A stretch of DNA of 64,000 bases from Roseiarcus sp963780825 (GCA_963780825.1 CAWADL010000024.1:832580-896579), one strand, 5' to 3'. Positions 55,580-64,000 are shown, numbered from the stretch's first letter. The notes: generated by a model from the letters alone, not told the origin. Numbers and translations: made by a program.

Positions 55580-56260
55580 ATGAATATAGATTTCCACCAC
55601 ATTCCTTGGTCTAGGCGGCTAATACTTGGGATAAGATCGTTTTGGCGAGTTGCCTCCGATGGTGGCGCTAACTGCTGGTGTAGTTTTATTTTCAACATAC
55701 GGACAGGTGATTTCTCACAAACGCGAAACTCTTGCGGCAAATCACGAGTTGGAAATTTACAAATCTCAGGCCAACAAACAAATTGCCGAAGCGAACGAGC
55801 GCGCGTCAGCCGCGAATGAGCGTACCGCACAGGCTGAGATCAAATTGGAACGGATCAGGGCGCCGCGTCGCATTTCTCCCGACACCGCAGATAACTTCGT
55901 CTCTGCTCTGACGAAATATGCGGGCACAAAGATCGACATTATGGTTTTAGCAAGCGGGGACGAACCGACAGCGTTAGGACGGCAACTTGCATTACGTATT
56001 GTTCGCGAATCCACCGGGATGGGTAGGACGGGGATTTTTCGTGGACCGGGGGCGGCGCGGCCACTGGTGTGCTTGTATTTTATAAACCGGGCAGTGACGC
56101 GAGCAATATCATCATCGCAGCCGACCTATCAAAGGCTCTAAATAACGCTCATATCGAGGCTGACAGTGGTCCATGGCCGGGAGATTGGGACCAATTTGGT
56201 GGCTTTACCTCTGGAGCGGTCGGCAAAAGACGCGCTTATTCGCGTCGTCATCGCTTCTAA
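55580..56260 (+). CDS. Hypothetical membrane-anchored coiled-coil protein, frameshifted as assembled
   Basis: A hydrophobic helix (MVALTAGVVLFSTYGQVI) is followed by a coiled coil (ANERASAANERTAQAEIKLE), then an alpha/beta domain (TKIDIMVLASGDEPTALGRQ; LVFYKPGSDASNIIIAADLS). The last part is in another frame, joined near 56050; a third break near 55630 may link the start MNIDFHHIP. Similar proteins occur widely in Hyphomicrobiales without known function. The domain order is my reading by eye. Confidence 0.5.
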
Positions 56261-56393
56261 GCCTATGTAACCAAGGCTCGCATAATGTTGGAATTTGTTA
56301 ATTCTGCAACGTGGTTGTGACTTCTTGCGATCCGTCATCTGGCGGTGCTTTGTGGGGCGCGATTGCTCGCTTCTGGTTCTCTGGCACTGCTCT

Positions 56394-56515
56394 GCAATAC
56401 GTATCATGTCCCCCTGAACTGTACCGTGAACCGCGGCGGTGTAGGAAAGCTCAAGTGCTTTACGGGGACATGCTTTACGGCTTTACGGGCTTTACGGGGA
56501 CATGATACGAATTGC
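56394..56515. repeat. REP-like pair, GTATCATGTCCCC / GGGGACATGATAC
   Basis: TACGTATCATGTCCCC at about 56397-56412 faces GGGGACATGATACG at about 56497-56510. Between them TTTACGGGGACATGCTTTAC and short TTTACGGG repeats occur. Related to 55012-55050. It lies at the 3' end of the following leftward regulator gene. Confidence 0.55.
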
Positions 56516-56602
56516 TGCTTTCCATCCGGCATTACGTATCGTGATGCCCAGGCTCGTAACTCCGAGTTGAAGTCCGTTGCTTGTTTGCCGGTCACGGTAC
56601 AA

Positions 56603-57002
56603 TCAAGCTGGCACGGAAGCACGCAAGCGCGCGGCGGAACGTTGGCCAATCGGCAGATCGAGCTTGATTTCCTCATAGGGGACGCGCGGCTTCACGGCGC
56701 CGCCCTCGCCTTTGAGCAGTTCGACCAGGCCGAAGCGCTCCATGCTTTTCAGCGTGCGCGACAGGTTCGACTTCGCGCGGCCCGACAGAGCTTCCAGTTC
56801 GGCGAGCGAGTTCGGTTGCTGTTCGATGATGAGATCGAGCAGCAGGCGATTTTTGTCCGACAAGCACGCGCGCAAGGCTTTCGATCGACGTGAACCACAG
56901 CTTGGGTTCGTCGGGGCCGAGCGTCACCTCGCCGCGCGCGACGGCCATCGTGCGCGCTTTCATGTCCGCCATGGAGGCGATGCCAATTCTCAAAGTTCTC
57001 AT
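56603..57002 (-). CDS. Helix-turn-helix DNA-binding protein (HVO_A0114-like, MarR-type), frameshifted as assembled
   Basis: N-terminal part MRTLRIGIASMADMKARTMA to KLWFTSIESLARVL, then in another frame LSDKNRLLLDLIIEQQPNSL and RAKSNLSRTLKSMERFGLVE, the winged helix. The frames meet at about 56875. This type often serves as the antitoxin of a small toxin gene; none was found beside it. A one-base error would restore about 132 residues. Confidence 0.72.
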
Positions 57003-57095
57003 GGGGTGACTGCTCTTTCTCACGCAACAGGCGCCAGAATGGAAGACCGGATTTCGACAATGGAAATCGGGCGGCTTTTGCAGTAAAATGCACAC

Positions 57096-57284
57096 ATGAA
57101 TTACACCTCACCCGATAAACCTGTTCCTGAATCAATCGCCGCCAGCCTTGCCCGCAGCGAGGCCCAGATTGCAGCAGGGCAGACTGTGCCGTTAGAGCCG
57201 GTGCTCGACCGACTCCGTTCCAGTATCACCCGTATGCAGGCCGACGACGCGAAATCTAAGGCGCCACCTTCACCCAAGGAATGA
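57096..57284 (+). CDS. Small antitoxin-like protein
   Basis: 62 residues (ESIAASLARSEAQIAAGQTV, then RSSITRMQADDAKSK), a pattern seen in short antitoxins before ParE genes. Its stop overlaps the start of the toxin gene (ATGA). The ribosome site is weak. Confidence 0.72.
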   Translation: MNYTSPDKPVPESIAASLARSEAQIAAGQTVPLEPVLDRLRSSITRMQADDAKSKAPPSPKE

Positions 57285-57577
57285 TTGCGCTTAGCCCCGA
57301 AGCCGAAGCCCAGCTTGATGCCCTGATCGCGCATTACGAGGCGCTCGGCCGAGTTGAAGCGTCCATCAATCTGCTCAGTGCCCTTGAACGCGCGAGGGCG
57401 CGAATTGGTCAGACGCCGGAGGCTGGTCTACCTGCCCCACGTCCTTATCCCGCCCTTGCCAAGGTTGGCCGCCGCTGGATCATCGAAGGCGCCTATTGGA
57501 TTTCCTACAGCCTGACGACTCCGCCGGTTATCTCCGGCGTTTTCTATGCGATGGCCGACATTCCTAATCGCCTTTGA
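57281..57577 (+). CDS. ParE/RelE-type toxin (plasmid stabilisation family)
   Basis: 98 residues: ALSPEAEAQLDALIAHYEAL and GRRWIIEGAYWISYSL, then FYAMADIPNRL, the end pattern of this family. It pairs with the small protein encoded before it. It appears intact. Confidence 0.83.
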   Translation: MIALSPEAEAQLDALIAHYEALGRVEASINLLSALERARARIGQTPEAGLPAPRPYPALAKVGRRWIIEGAYWISYSLTTPPVISGVFYAMADIPNRL

Positions 57578-57621
57578 AGCTGCATCAGAGCGATTTCCGA
57601 TAAAGTCGAAACCGTTCCGTT

Positions 57622-57726
57622 GTCATCCCCGCGAAAGCGGGGATCCAGGGGCTGCCGCACGTCGTGTGGCCAACACGTTGAAGCGCACGTCGTGTAGCCC
57701 TGGATCCCCGCTTTCGCGGGGATGAC
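57622..57726. repeat. Inverted repeat element, GTCATCCCCGCGAAAGCGGG family
   Basis: Perfect 29-base arms at 57622-57650 and 57698-57726, each also a hairpin (CCCCGC GAAA GCGGGG). The interior repeats CACGTCGTGT twice. It lies after the toxin gene at the edge of the island. Confidence 0.92.
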
Positions 57727-57824
57727 CGGAGGGTGCGCGCGCGATTCGAACCGAGCGGAATACCGCTCTTGCCATCATGGGCGCGCCTCGGTCAGAACCA
57801 AATACTTTCTGAATAACAGAATTC

Positions 57825-58250
57825 ATGATAAACCCACAGCCCCGTCCCTCGCCAGCCGCCGCCATGACCCAACCCGAAACCCCGCCTCCCTCTCCACCCG
57901 CCCCCAAGCCCCGCCAGCCCAGCGCCTCCGCGCGCTGGATCAAGAAAGCCCGCGAGATGCGCGTGATCGACGCGCTGAAAAGCGGCTTCTCGATCGCGGC
58001 GATCGCTCGGCAGGAAGGCGTCTCGGACCGGCGAATGCGCGAATTCGTCAACGCGCTGCTCGCGAGCCACCCGGACCTCGAACCCGCCGACGGCTTGACG
58101 CAAATTCGCAGCCACCGGCTCGATGAGGCGCTCGACGCGGCGTTCGCGGAGGTGCGCAGGGGAGACCGCGCCGCGATCGGCCAATTGATGCGGGTTTTGC
58201 GCGAATGTGAGCGGAATGGGGAAATTGGCGACCGCGGGAGGACGAAATAG
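57825..58250 (+). CDS. Proline-rich helix-turn-helix protein of unknown function
   Basis: About 141 residues, or 128 from ATG 57864. A proline-rich leader is followed by a possible helix-turn-helix (SGFSIAAIARQEGVSDRRMR) and a helical C-terminal part (RLDEALDAAFAEVRRGDRAA). It recalls small terminase or transposon-linked DNA-binding proteins, but no partner genes are near. Function not assigned. Confidence 0.55.
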   Translation: MINPQPRPSPAAAMTQPETPPPSPPAPKPRQPSASARWIKKAREMRVIDALKSGFSIAAIARQEGVSDRRMREFVNALLASHPDLEPADGLTQIRSHRLDEALDAAFAEVRRGDRAAIGQLMRVLRECERNGEIGDRGRTK

Positions 58251-58350
58251 GACGAAAAACGGCGGCTTAAGACGGGTTAGCGCGTTGAAAACAGGCGTGC
58301 GGGCGTCAAAATCGGGGACGGAACGGCAAGTCGGCAGGATAAAGCGCGTT

Positions 58351-58473
58351 CCCTCCCCCCTTGTGGGGGAGGGTTAGGGAGGGGGGTCGGTTCGGCTGGG
58401 ACGTCGGCGGCCGGAAAGCGCGGCGTTTGCGGCTACCCCCCTCCCCGGCCCTCCCCCACAAGGGGGGAGGGGG
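58351..58473. repeat. Inverted repeat element, CCCTCCCCCCTTGTGGGGGA family
   Basis: Left arm 58351-58385 and right arm about 58434-58473 are inverse complements, each with the CCCTCCCCC/TTGTGGGGGAGGG hairpin. It fills much of the gap before dctA. This type of dispersed element is common in GC-rich genomes. Confidence 0.85.
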
Positions 58474-58553
58474 ACGGCGGGCGGCGGGCTCACCGGCTGG
58501 CGCCGCGATTGCTTCGCGCTCCCCATCGCAGCCCGCGGCCAGAGCGAGGTCCC

Positions 58554-59885
58554 ATGTCCGAAGCCGCCGCCGCGCCCAAAATCCGCGCCTCGCCGCTGAC
58601 CTCGCTGTTCAACCAGGTCGCGGCGGCGCTGGTCGCCGGCGTCCTGCTCGGCATGTTCGCGCCGGGGTTCGCGGTCGAGCTCCAAATCCTCAGCGACGCC
58701 TTCCTGAAACTGATCTCGATGATCGTCGCGCCGATCGTGTTCTGCGTCGTGGTGCATGGCATCGCCGCGGCCGGCGATCTCAAGAAAGTCGGCCGGGTCG
58801 GCATGAAGGCGCTGATCTATTTCGAGGCGATGACCACGATCGCGCTGGCGTTGGGCCTGCTCGTCGGGCTGGTGTTCGCGCCGGGCGCGGGCATGAACGT
58901 CGATGCGAGCAAGCTCGACGCGGCGAAGCTCAGCACCTACGCGGCGAATGCGAAGACCCTGCAAGGCGCCGGCGTCGGTTCGTTCCTGATGAACGTCATC
59001 CCCACCACCGCCATCGATGCCTTCGCGCGCAACGACGTGTTGCAGGTGCTGTTCTTCGCCGTGCTGTTCGGCGTCAGCCTGGCGCTGGTCGGCGGCGAGA
59101 AGGGGCGGCAGATCACCGGGCTGGTCGATGCGCTGGCGACCGTGCTGTTCCGGCTGATGTCGCTGATCGTGCGCACCGCGCCGCTCGGCGTGCTCGGCGC
59201 GGTCGGCTTCACGGTCGGGCGCTACGGCGTCGGGTCGCTGGGGCAGCTGGTTTGGTTGGTGGTGCTGTTTTATATGAGCGTCGCGCTGTTTGTCGTGGTC
59301 GCGCTCGGCGCGGTGATGCGGTTGGCGGGCGTCAATATCTTCCGCTTCCTCGCCTACCTGCGCGAGGAGCTGACGATCGTGCTGGCGACGGCCTCGTCGG
59401 ATGCGGTGCTGCCGCAGATCATGCGCAAGCTCGAATATATGGGGATTCGCAAGTCGGTGGTCGGGCTGGTGGTGCCGACCGGCTATTCGTTCAACCTCGA
59501 TGCGTTCTCGATCTATCTGACCTTGGCGGTGGCGTTTCTGGCGCAGGCGACCAACGCGAATATGTCGTTTGGCGATATGCTGCTGGTGCTGCTGGTCTCG
59601 CTGCTGACGTCGAAAGGCGCGCACGGGGTGCCGGGGTCGGCGATTGTCATTCTCGCCGCGACCTTGAAGGCGGTGCCGTCGATCCCGCCGGCGGCGCTGG
59701 TGCTGATCCTGTCGGTGGATTGGTTCGTCGGCATGGCGCGGGCGATGGGCAACCTGATCGGCAATTGCGTCGCCACCGTCGTGGTCGCGGCCTGGGAGGG
59801 CGATCTCGATCGGGCGCAGGTGGCGGCGACGCTGGCGGATCCGACAACCGCTTCGCAGGCGGCGACGGTTCCTGTGACCGCGTGA
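58554..59885 (+). CDS. dctA: Dicarboxylate/cation symporter
   Basis: 443 residues, the usual DctA length. VVGLVVPTGYSFNLDAFSIY is the family signature near the substrate site; FLMNVIPTTAIDAFARNDVL and SKGAHGVPGSAIVILAATL are further conserved blocks. It imports succinate, malate and fumarate across the inner membrane. ATG 58554 is chosen. No dctBD regulators are adjacent. Confidence 0.93.
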   Translation: MSEAAAAPKIRASPLTSLFNQVAAALVAGVLLGMFAPGFAVELQILSDAFLKLISMIVAPIVFCVVVHGIAAAGDLKKVGRVGMKALIYFEAMTTIALALGLLVGLVFAPGAGMNVDASKLDAAKLSTYAANAKTLQGAGVGSFLMNVIPTTAIDAFARNDVLQVLFFAVLFGVSLALVGGEKGRQITGLVDALATVLFRLMSLIVRTAPLGVLGAVGFTVGRYGVGSLGQLVWLVVLFYMSVALFVVVALGAVMRLAGVNIFRFLAYLREELTIVLATASSDAVLPQIMRKLEYMGIRKSVVGLVVPTGYSFNLDAFSIYLTLAVAFLAQATNANMSFGDMLLVLLVSLLTSKGAHGVPGSAIVILAATLKAVPSIPPAALVLILSVDWFVGMARAMGNLIGNCVATVVVAAWEGDLDRAQVAATLADPTTASQAATVPVTA

Positions 59886-59895
59886 GGCCGCCGGA

Positions 59896-59988
59896 TGTAG
59901 CCGCGGTCGCTGACCGCGGTGGTCGTGAGATCGTCTCGTGAGGAAAGTGGCGATCTCACGGAGACCGCGGTCAACGACCGCGGCTACA
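59896..59988. repeat. Palindromic repeat, TGTAGCCGCGG family
   Basis: Arms at 59896-59920 and 59964-59988 (TGTAGCCGCGGTCGCTGACC and complement, one mismatch). The same family as 200-295. It lies between the convergent dctA and ispZ genes and reaches into the end of ispZ. Confidence 0.88.
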
Positions 59989-60565
59989 GCGTCCTCCGCC
60001 GGCGCCTCTTTGCTCTCATGTTTGATCACGACCCGCGTCTGCGCCAGCGCGAACACGACAGTCAGCGGGATGAAGCCGAAGGATTTGAAGGCGACCCAGA
60101 CGTCGGTTGTCTGCGTGCGCCAGACGGCTTCGTTGAGGATCGCCAGGAACAGGAAGAAGAACGCCCAGCGCCAGGTCAGAATGCGCCAGCCCTCGGCGGT
60201 GAGCTGCAGGGCGCCGTCGAACATGATCTGCAGGATCGGGCGGCGGAACGCGAGCGCCGAACAACAGGGCGCCGGCGAACAGGCAGTAGAGCACCGTCGG
60301 CTTGATCTTGATGAAGGTCTCGTTCTGGAAATACAGCGTCAGCGAGCCGAAGATGACGACGATGACCGCCGTCACCACAGGCATGATCGGCAGCCGGCGC
60401 AGCTTTGTGTAGGAGACGACGAGCGCGACCAGCACGGCGACCATCATCACGCCGGTGGCGATGTAGATCTTGAACTTCCAGTAGACGAGAAAGAACAGCG
60501 CGAGCGGGCCGAGCTCCAGCGCGAACTTCAGCTTGGGGTCGAGTTTCGCGCGTGGCCTCGGGCAT
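59984..60565 (-). CDS. ispZ: Inner-membrane septation protein IspZ/YciB, frameshifted as assembled
   Basis: Pieces: MPEATRETRP at 60565; VVSYTKLRRLPIMPVVTAVI and QNETFIKIKPTVLYCLFAGA in a second frame; ILTWRWAFFFLFLAILNEAV and FKSFGFIPLTVVFALAQTRV in a third. Breaks lie near 60540 and 60245. The family end (KHESKEAP) is followed by the palindromic repeat, whose TAG at 59984 may be the true stop if one more base is wrong. YciB is a five-helix inner-membrane protein linked to division and envelope. Confidence 0.82.
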
Positions 60566-60599
60566 GGCGATCCTAGAGCATGCAGATGTTAAGTTGACC

Positions 60600-60708
60600 C
60601 GTCATTGCGAGCGAAGCGAAGCAAACCATCGCCGTGAGATCGCCGGCCGCCAGGATAGGGCGCAGCGGCCGCATGGATTGCTTCGTCGCTTCGCTCCTCG
60701 CAATGACG
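60600..60708. repeat. Inverted repeat element, CGTCATTGCGAGCGAAGCG family
   Basis: Left arm 60600-60627; right arm 60674-60708 carries small insertions (CTTCGTCGCTTCGCTCCTCG), perhaps more indel errors. It lies between rdgB and ispZ. Confidence 0.85.
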
Positions 60709-60732
60709 GGCTCCAGGGAAATAATGGATGCT

Positions 60733-61364
60733 TTAAAGGCACGCGCGCGCCAGCGCCTGAAAGGCGCGCGCGCGGTGCGAGAGCGCGTGCGAGCCGTCCG
60801 CGGGAGGCCGTGCTTCTCCTCCGCGGTCATCTCGCCGAAGGTGCGGTCGTGGCCGTCGGGTTGAAAGCACGGGTCATAGCCGAACCCGCGCGCTCCCCGC
60901 GGCGGAAAGATCAGGTCGCCATCGACGCGGCCCTCGAACGTTTCGACATGCCCGTCGGGCCAGGCGATCGCCAGCGCGCTGACGAAATACGCGCGCCAAG
61001 GTTTTGCCGCGCCCTTCGCGAGCAGTTCGGCTTCGATGCGCGCCATCGCCGGCGGCAAAATCCTTCGCGCCGCCGGCCCAGCGCGCCGAATAGATGCCGG
61101 GCGCGCCGTCGAGCCCGACGACGCAGATGCCGGAATCGTCGGAGAGCGCGGGCAGGCCGCTCGCCGACAGTCGCGGCTCGCGCCTTGATCAGCGCGTTGG
61201 CGACGAAAGTGTCGCCGGTCTCCTCCGGCTCGGGCAGGCCCAATTCGCCGGCGCTGACGAGTCTCGATCCCGTACGGGCCGAGCAGCTCGCGAAGCTCCA
61301 CAAGCTTGCCCTTGTTGTGGGTGGCGGCGACGACGCGCCCCGTCAATTTGCGATGCTCGGTCAT
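60733..61364 (-). CDS. rdgB: XTP/dITP pyrophosphatase (RdgB/HAM1), frameshifted as assembled
   Basis: Blocks in order but in different frames: VVAATHNKGKLVELRELLGP, LGLPEPEETGDTFVANALIK, LPALSDDSGICVVGLDGAPG, YFVSALAIAWPDGHVETFEG, RGFGYDPCFQPDGHDRTFGE, and the end FQALARACL with stop at 60733. At least four indels separate them. The rebuilt length, about 210 residues, is normal. The enzyme removes inosine and xanthosine triphosphates. ATG overlaps the M48 gene stop (ATGA). Confidence 0.87.
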
Positions 61365-62760
61365 GGCGCGACGATCTTGAAGCGTTGCCCGGCGGGGATC
61401 GCGCTGTCGCGCTCCAGTCCGTTCAGGATGAGGAACGTGTCGAGGCCCTCCGGGACGCCGGTCATGCGCGTGGCGAGCGAGGCGGCGTCGTCGCCGGGCT
61501 GCGCGGTGACGATATGCACATGCGCCTGCCGCGCGAGCCCGCTCTCCTCGTTGGTGATGCGGTGGAACGAGCGGATCGAGGCCATGAAGCGCGCGTCCAC
61601 CGGGCCGCTCAAGCTATGCGCGGCGAAGATCAGCCGATAGATGCGGGTGCCGAGCCGGATCGCGGCGAGCCGGAACGTCCATTGCTCGCCCTTGGCGACC
61701 GCGACCGCCGTCGGCAGGTCGGCGTCCTTCAGCGTCTCGATCGAATTGGTCTGCACGCCGTCGATCCAGCCGGAGGCGAGCGCCTGTTCGAGCGTCTCGC
61801 GAGCTTGGCGCCTCGATGCTGTCGAGCCGCAGCGCCTGCGCGCCGGCCTCGCCGACGCCGATCAGCGCCGAGCTCTGGTTTTCCAGCGCGAAGCCCTCGG
61901 GGGCGCGGAAAGCGAAGCCGAGCTTCGGATGCACGAACAGCGTCCCGATCGCCAGGCCCTGCGCCGGATTGTCGCCGAAGGCGAGGCCGTCGATCGCGGA
62001 GAGGTAGGAGTCGCGCGCGGCGTCGCCGATGCCCTTGGCGCCGATCTGCTTGGCCTGCGCGACCGCCGCGGCGATGCGCTCGGGCGTCGAGGGATGCGTC
62101 GCCATCATGTCCGGGCTTGATCGCTCTGACGCCGAGCCGCCGGCGTGCAGCGCGCTCCAGCGGCCGAGCTTGTCGAGGAAGCGCGCGGCGGCGTAGGGGT
62201 CGTAGCCCGCCTTGGCGAACGGTGCGGATGCCGATCCGGTCGGCCTCGAACTCCTGCTCGCGGGAAAAGCGCGCCAGCGTCAGCTTTGTGCGCGCCTCGT
62301 ACTCCTCGCCCTCGTCGGGCGCGCCAGCAATTCCGAGGAAATGCGGCTGAACAGCTTGCCCTGGCGCTCGAGCTCGGCGCGCTGGGCGGCGTGCTTGGCG
62401 GTGATGTGGGCGATCTCGTGCGCCATCACCGCCGCAACCTCCGCGCCGTCGCCGGCCAGAGCCAGCAGGCCGCGGGTGACGAAGATGTCGCCGGAGGGCA
62501 GCGCGAAGGCGTTGACGACGGGCGAATCGAGCAGCGTGACGTGATAGGGCTCGCTCGGCGTATCGCTCGCCGGGGCGAGCTTGACGAGCAGATCGTCGAG
62601 ATAGGTCTTCGACGCCGGGCGCGATATATTCGCCGCCGAACGCCTGCATGAGCCGGCGTTTCTCGGGATCGACCGCCGGCTTCGGCGGGGGCGGCGGCGC
62701 GAGCATGGCGGCAGGCGCCGGCGCGGCGACCACCGGTTCGACCGAGGCGCAGGCGGCCAC
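61361..62760 (-). CDS. M48 family zinc metalloprotease lipoprotein, frameshifted as assembled
   Basis: The start region shows a lipoprotein-like signal (LTLLVAACASVEP) though the start codon is unclear. VVNAFALPSGDIFVTRGLLA and the zinc motif HEIAHITAKH (HExxH) follow, then SERI-type PERIAAAVAQAKQIGAKG, LGFAFRAPEGFALENQSSAL, and a LysM-like end (HIVTAQPGDDAASLATRMTG). These lie in different frames with breaks near 62620, 62290, 62110 and 61800. It resembles BepA/YfgC-type periplasmic quality-control proteases. Confidence 0.83.
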
Positions 62761-62839
62761 AAGCAGCGTCAGCGCGACGGCGAGCGCGCGCGCGAACGGT
62801 TTCGCCTGCCCTGCGACCCTAGGAAAACCCGGTTGACTG

Positions 62840-63595
62840 TCATCCGCCCCGATTCGTCTCCTTCGCGCCCTCGCCTGGCTCGATCATCGAGGGATCGGCG
62901 ACTTCGATCCTGGGGCCAAAACGATCATCCAACACGCCGCGCACGAGAATCTTTCGTCCTATCAACGCCTTCAGGTCGATGCCCCGGCGCGCGAACAGAG
63001 GCTCGGCCTTGCGCGCGACCACGACGGAAAACCCGCCGCGGCCGGCAAAATCAAGATAAACTTTCGCGCGCCCCACGCCAACCCTGCGCACGACGCCTTC
63101 GACGAGAACGAAGCGGCCGTCGGCAGCGTCGAGCGCGGCGCGGTCGCCGGCATCGAGAATTGCGTGCTGGTCCGCCCAGACCCCCTCCTCCGCCGCCCGC
63201 GCGGCGGCTTCCGCCTCGAGCCGCTCGGCGTCGCAAGCCTCGGTCTCGAATTCCGGCCGCACCCAGGCCAAGCCCGCGAAGCACGAGATCGAGCGCGACC
63301 GAGCCGCCGTGCTCGTCGCGAGGTCAACGATCAATCGCCCCCACCGATCCGGGCGCGGCGCCGAGAGCGCGACGCCGAACTTGCGGCCGACAAAAGCTTT
63401 GAGAGTGGCCGCCGCGTCGGGCGCCGACGCGAGGCCACCGAAGCGTGACCGGCGGCCGTCGGCGAAAACCATTTCGCCGCTTGCGTCGACGGAGGCGATC
63501 ACGGCCTGGTCCCTGACCGCGCCGCAGACGGACGCCTTTGTTGCGCCGGCGGCCAGGACAGACAAAACGGCGAGATGCGCCAGACGGGAAAGCAT
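62840..63595 (-). CDS. Thermonuclease-like (SNase) domain protein
   Basis: 251 residues from ATG 63595 with a signal peptide (AHLAVLSVLAAGATKAS). The SNase-like barrel is recognisable (FVGRKFGVALSAPRPDRWGR; AAEEGVWADQHAILDAGDR). A stretch of about 50 bases (63270-63320) reads LATSTAARSRSISCFAGLAW but in another frame gives EHGGSVALDLVLRGL, the family sequence. So two compensating indels alter about 16 residues there. The usual catalytic arginine/glutamate set is not clear, so activity is uncertain. Confidence 0.75.
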   Translation of the reverse strand: MLSRLAHLAVLSVLAAGATKASVCGAVRDQAVIASVDASGEMVFADGRRSRFGGLASAPDAAATLKAFVGRKFGVALSAPRPDRWGRLIVDLATSTAARSRSISCFAGLAWVRPEFETEACDAERLEAEAAARAAEEGVWADQHAILDAGDRAALDAADGRFVLVEGVVRRVGVGRAKVYLDFAGRGGFSVVVARKAEPLFARRGIDLKALIGRKILVRGVLDDRFGPRIEVADPSMIEPGEGAKETNRGG

Positions 63596-63642
63596 GCTAA
63601 CCGTTACGCAGCCGAGAGCGAGCGCCCTCGCCACGGTCCGGG

Positions 63643-63719
63643 GTCCCGGTAGCTCAGCAGGATAGAGCACAGGTTTCCTAAACCTGGGGTCAGGGGTTCG
63701 ATTCCCTTCCGGGACGCCA
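63643..63719 (+). tRNA. tRNA-Arg, anticodon CCT
   Basis: Acceptor stem GTCCCGG pairs with CCGGGAC, then discriminator G and an encoded CCA. The anticodon stem CAGGT/ACCTG encloses TTCCTAA, giving anticodon CCT for arginine codon AGG. T arm GGTTCGATTC. Length 77 with CCA. Confidence 0.95.
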
Positions 63720-63937
63720 TTTTCCAGCGATTTTTTGAGTGGACGGAGCGCATCCGAATGCACTCTCGTGCACTCGCGTGACATTTCCCCGGCATCGAAA
63801 ATCGCATTTGCGCGAAGCTGGTCGGCCGCGGTTACCGCGTGGTTACAGGTTCGCGCGCGCGACAAGCGCAGCAAATATTGACCGAAACTTCTCGCTCCGC
63901 TTTTGTTAATTGCGGAGGTTTCACTTGCGAATTCACA

Positions 63938-64000
63938 ATGGACTACGCAAACGAAGAAGTCGATGCGGACGACTTTCTGCTTGAGGGTGCGGCGTCGTTC
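63938..64000 (+). CDS. Possible start of a gene cut by the window edge
   Basis: ATG 63938 opens a frame reading MDYANEEVDADDFLLEGAAS that runs off the end. GGAGG lies about 19 bases upstream, too far for a usual ribosome site. It is too short to assign. Confidence 0.3.
   Translation, partial: MDYANEEVDADDFLLEGAASF

Noticed and set aside
54236..58250. Considered as a prophage or integrative element
   Set aside because: No integrase, portal, capsid or terminase large subunit gene is present; toxin-antitoxin genes and repeats alone do not show a phage.
58374..60224. A leftward open frame of about 616 residues opposite dctA
   Set aside because: Its first 60 or so residues are the end of ispZ; the rest is antisense to dctA, rich in Arg, His and Gln as expected for a GC-rich shadow.

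Overview
The window reads as chromosome of a GC-rich alphaproteobacterium, most likely Hyphomicrobiales (Rhizobiales). The indicators are an ExoR-like Sel1 protein, an RpoE/ChrR singlet-oxygen module, a ChoXWV choline transporter, a mesaconyl-CoA hydratase of the ethylmalonyl-CoA pathway, and many intergenic palindromic repeats. The species cannot be named from sequence alone. No rRNA, CRISPR array or prophage was seen. There are two tRNAs, Ala(CGC) and Arg(CCT).

Layout. 0.3-11.6 kb: a cell-surface carbohydrate or specialised-metabolite tailoring cluster (radical SAM/SPASM protein, GMC oxidoreductase, Gfo/Idh/MocA dehydrogenase, PhyH-type oxygenase, cupin, family 2 glycosyltransferase, 2H phosphoesterase, cation/proton antiporter, polyprenyl-phosphate sugar transferase, and a fused 'sporadic carbohydrate cluster' oxygenase that lacks the usual iron-binding carboxylate). 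12.3-17.8 kb: cytochrome b561, a two-component system, tRNA-Ala, YggT, mesaconyl-CoA hydratase and a small unknown gene. 17.9-23.2 kb: a complete protocatechuate 4,5-cleavage operon, ligJ-ligK-ligI-ligA-ligB-ligC. 23.4-29.7 kb: sigma factor RpoE and ChrR with the conserved target genes DUF2177, DUF1295, FAD oxidoreductase, DUF1365 and cyclopropane-fatty-acid-synthase-like methyltransferase. Two matching promoters (TGATCC-N18-TAAC) can be read, one before rpoE and one before DUF2177.

29.8-38.9 kb: collagen-like lipoprotein, exoR-like gene, valS, an S53 peptidase, hxlB and hxlA (formaldehyde fixation) and a short-chain dehydrogenase. 38.9-49.3 kb: a ParDE pair, propionyl-CoA synthetase, an FAD monooxygenase, a second dehydrogenase with an EamA transporter, and a large patatin-like membrane protein. 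49.4-54.1 kb: choXWV, a DUF305 protein and another EamA transporter. 54.1-57.6 kb: a toxin-antitoxin island with a decayed duplicate antitoxin. 57.6-64 kb: DctA, IspZ/YciB, RdgB, an M48 protease, a thermonuclease-like protein and tRNA-Arg.

How it fits together (inference): lignin-type aromatics would be funnelled to protocatechuate and opened by LigAB-C-I-J-K to pyruvate and oxaloacetate. Formaldehyde released by O-demethylation could be captured by HxlA/HxlB. RpoE/ChrR would remodel membrane lipids under singlet oxygen.

Two overall caveats. Many genes, including the essential valS, are broken by one-base indels. These look like sequence errors more than true pseudogenes, so ends of such genes are approximate. 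Palindromic repeat elements of at least nine families sit in intergenic gaps, including inside the lig and cho operons.
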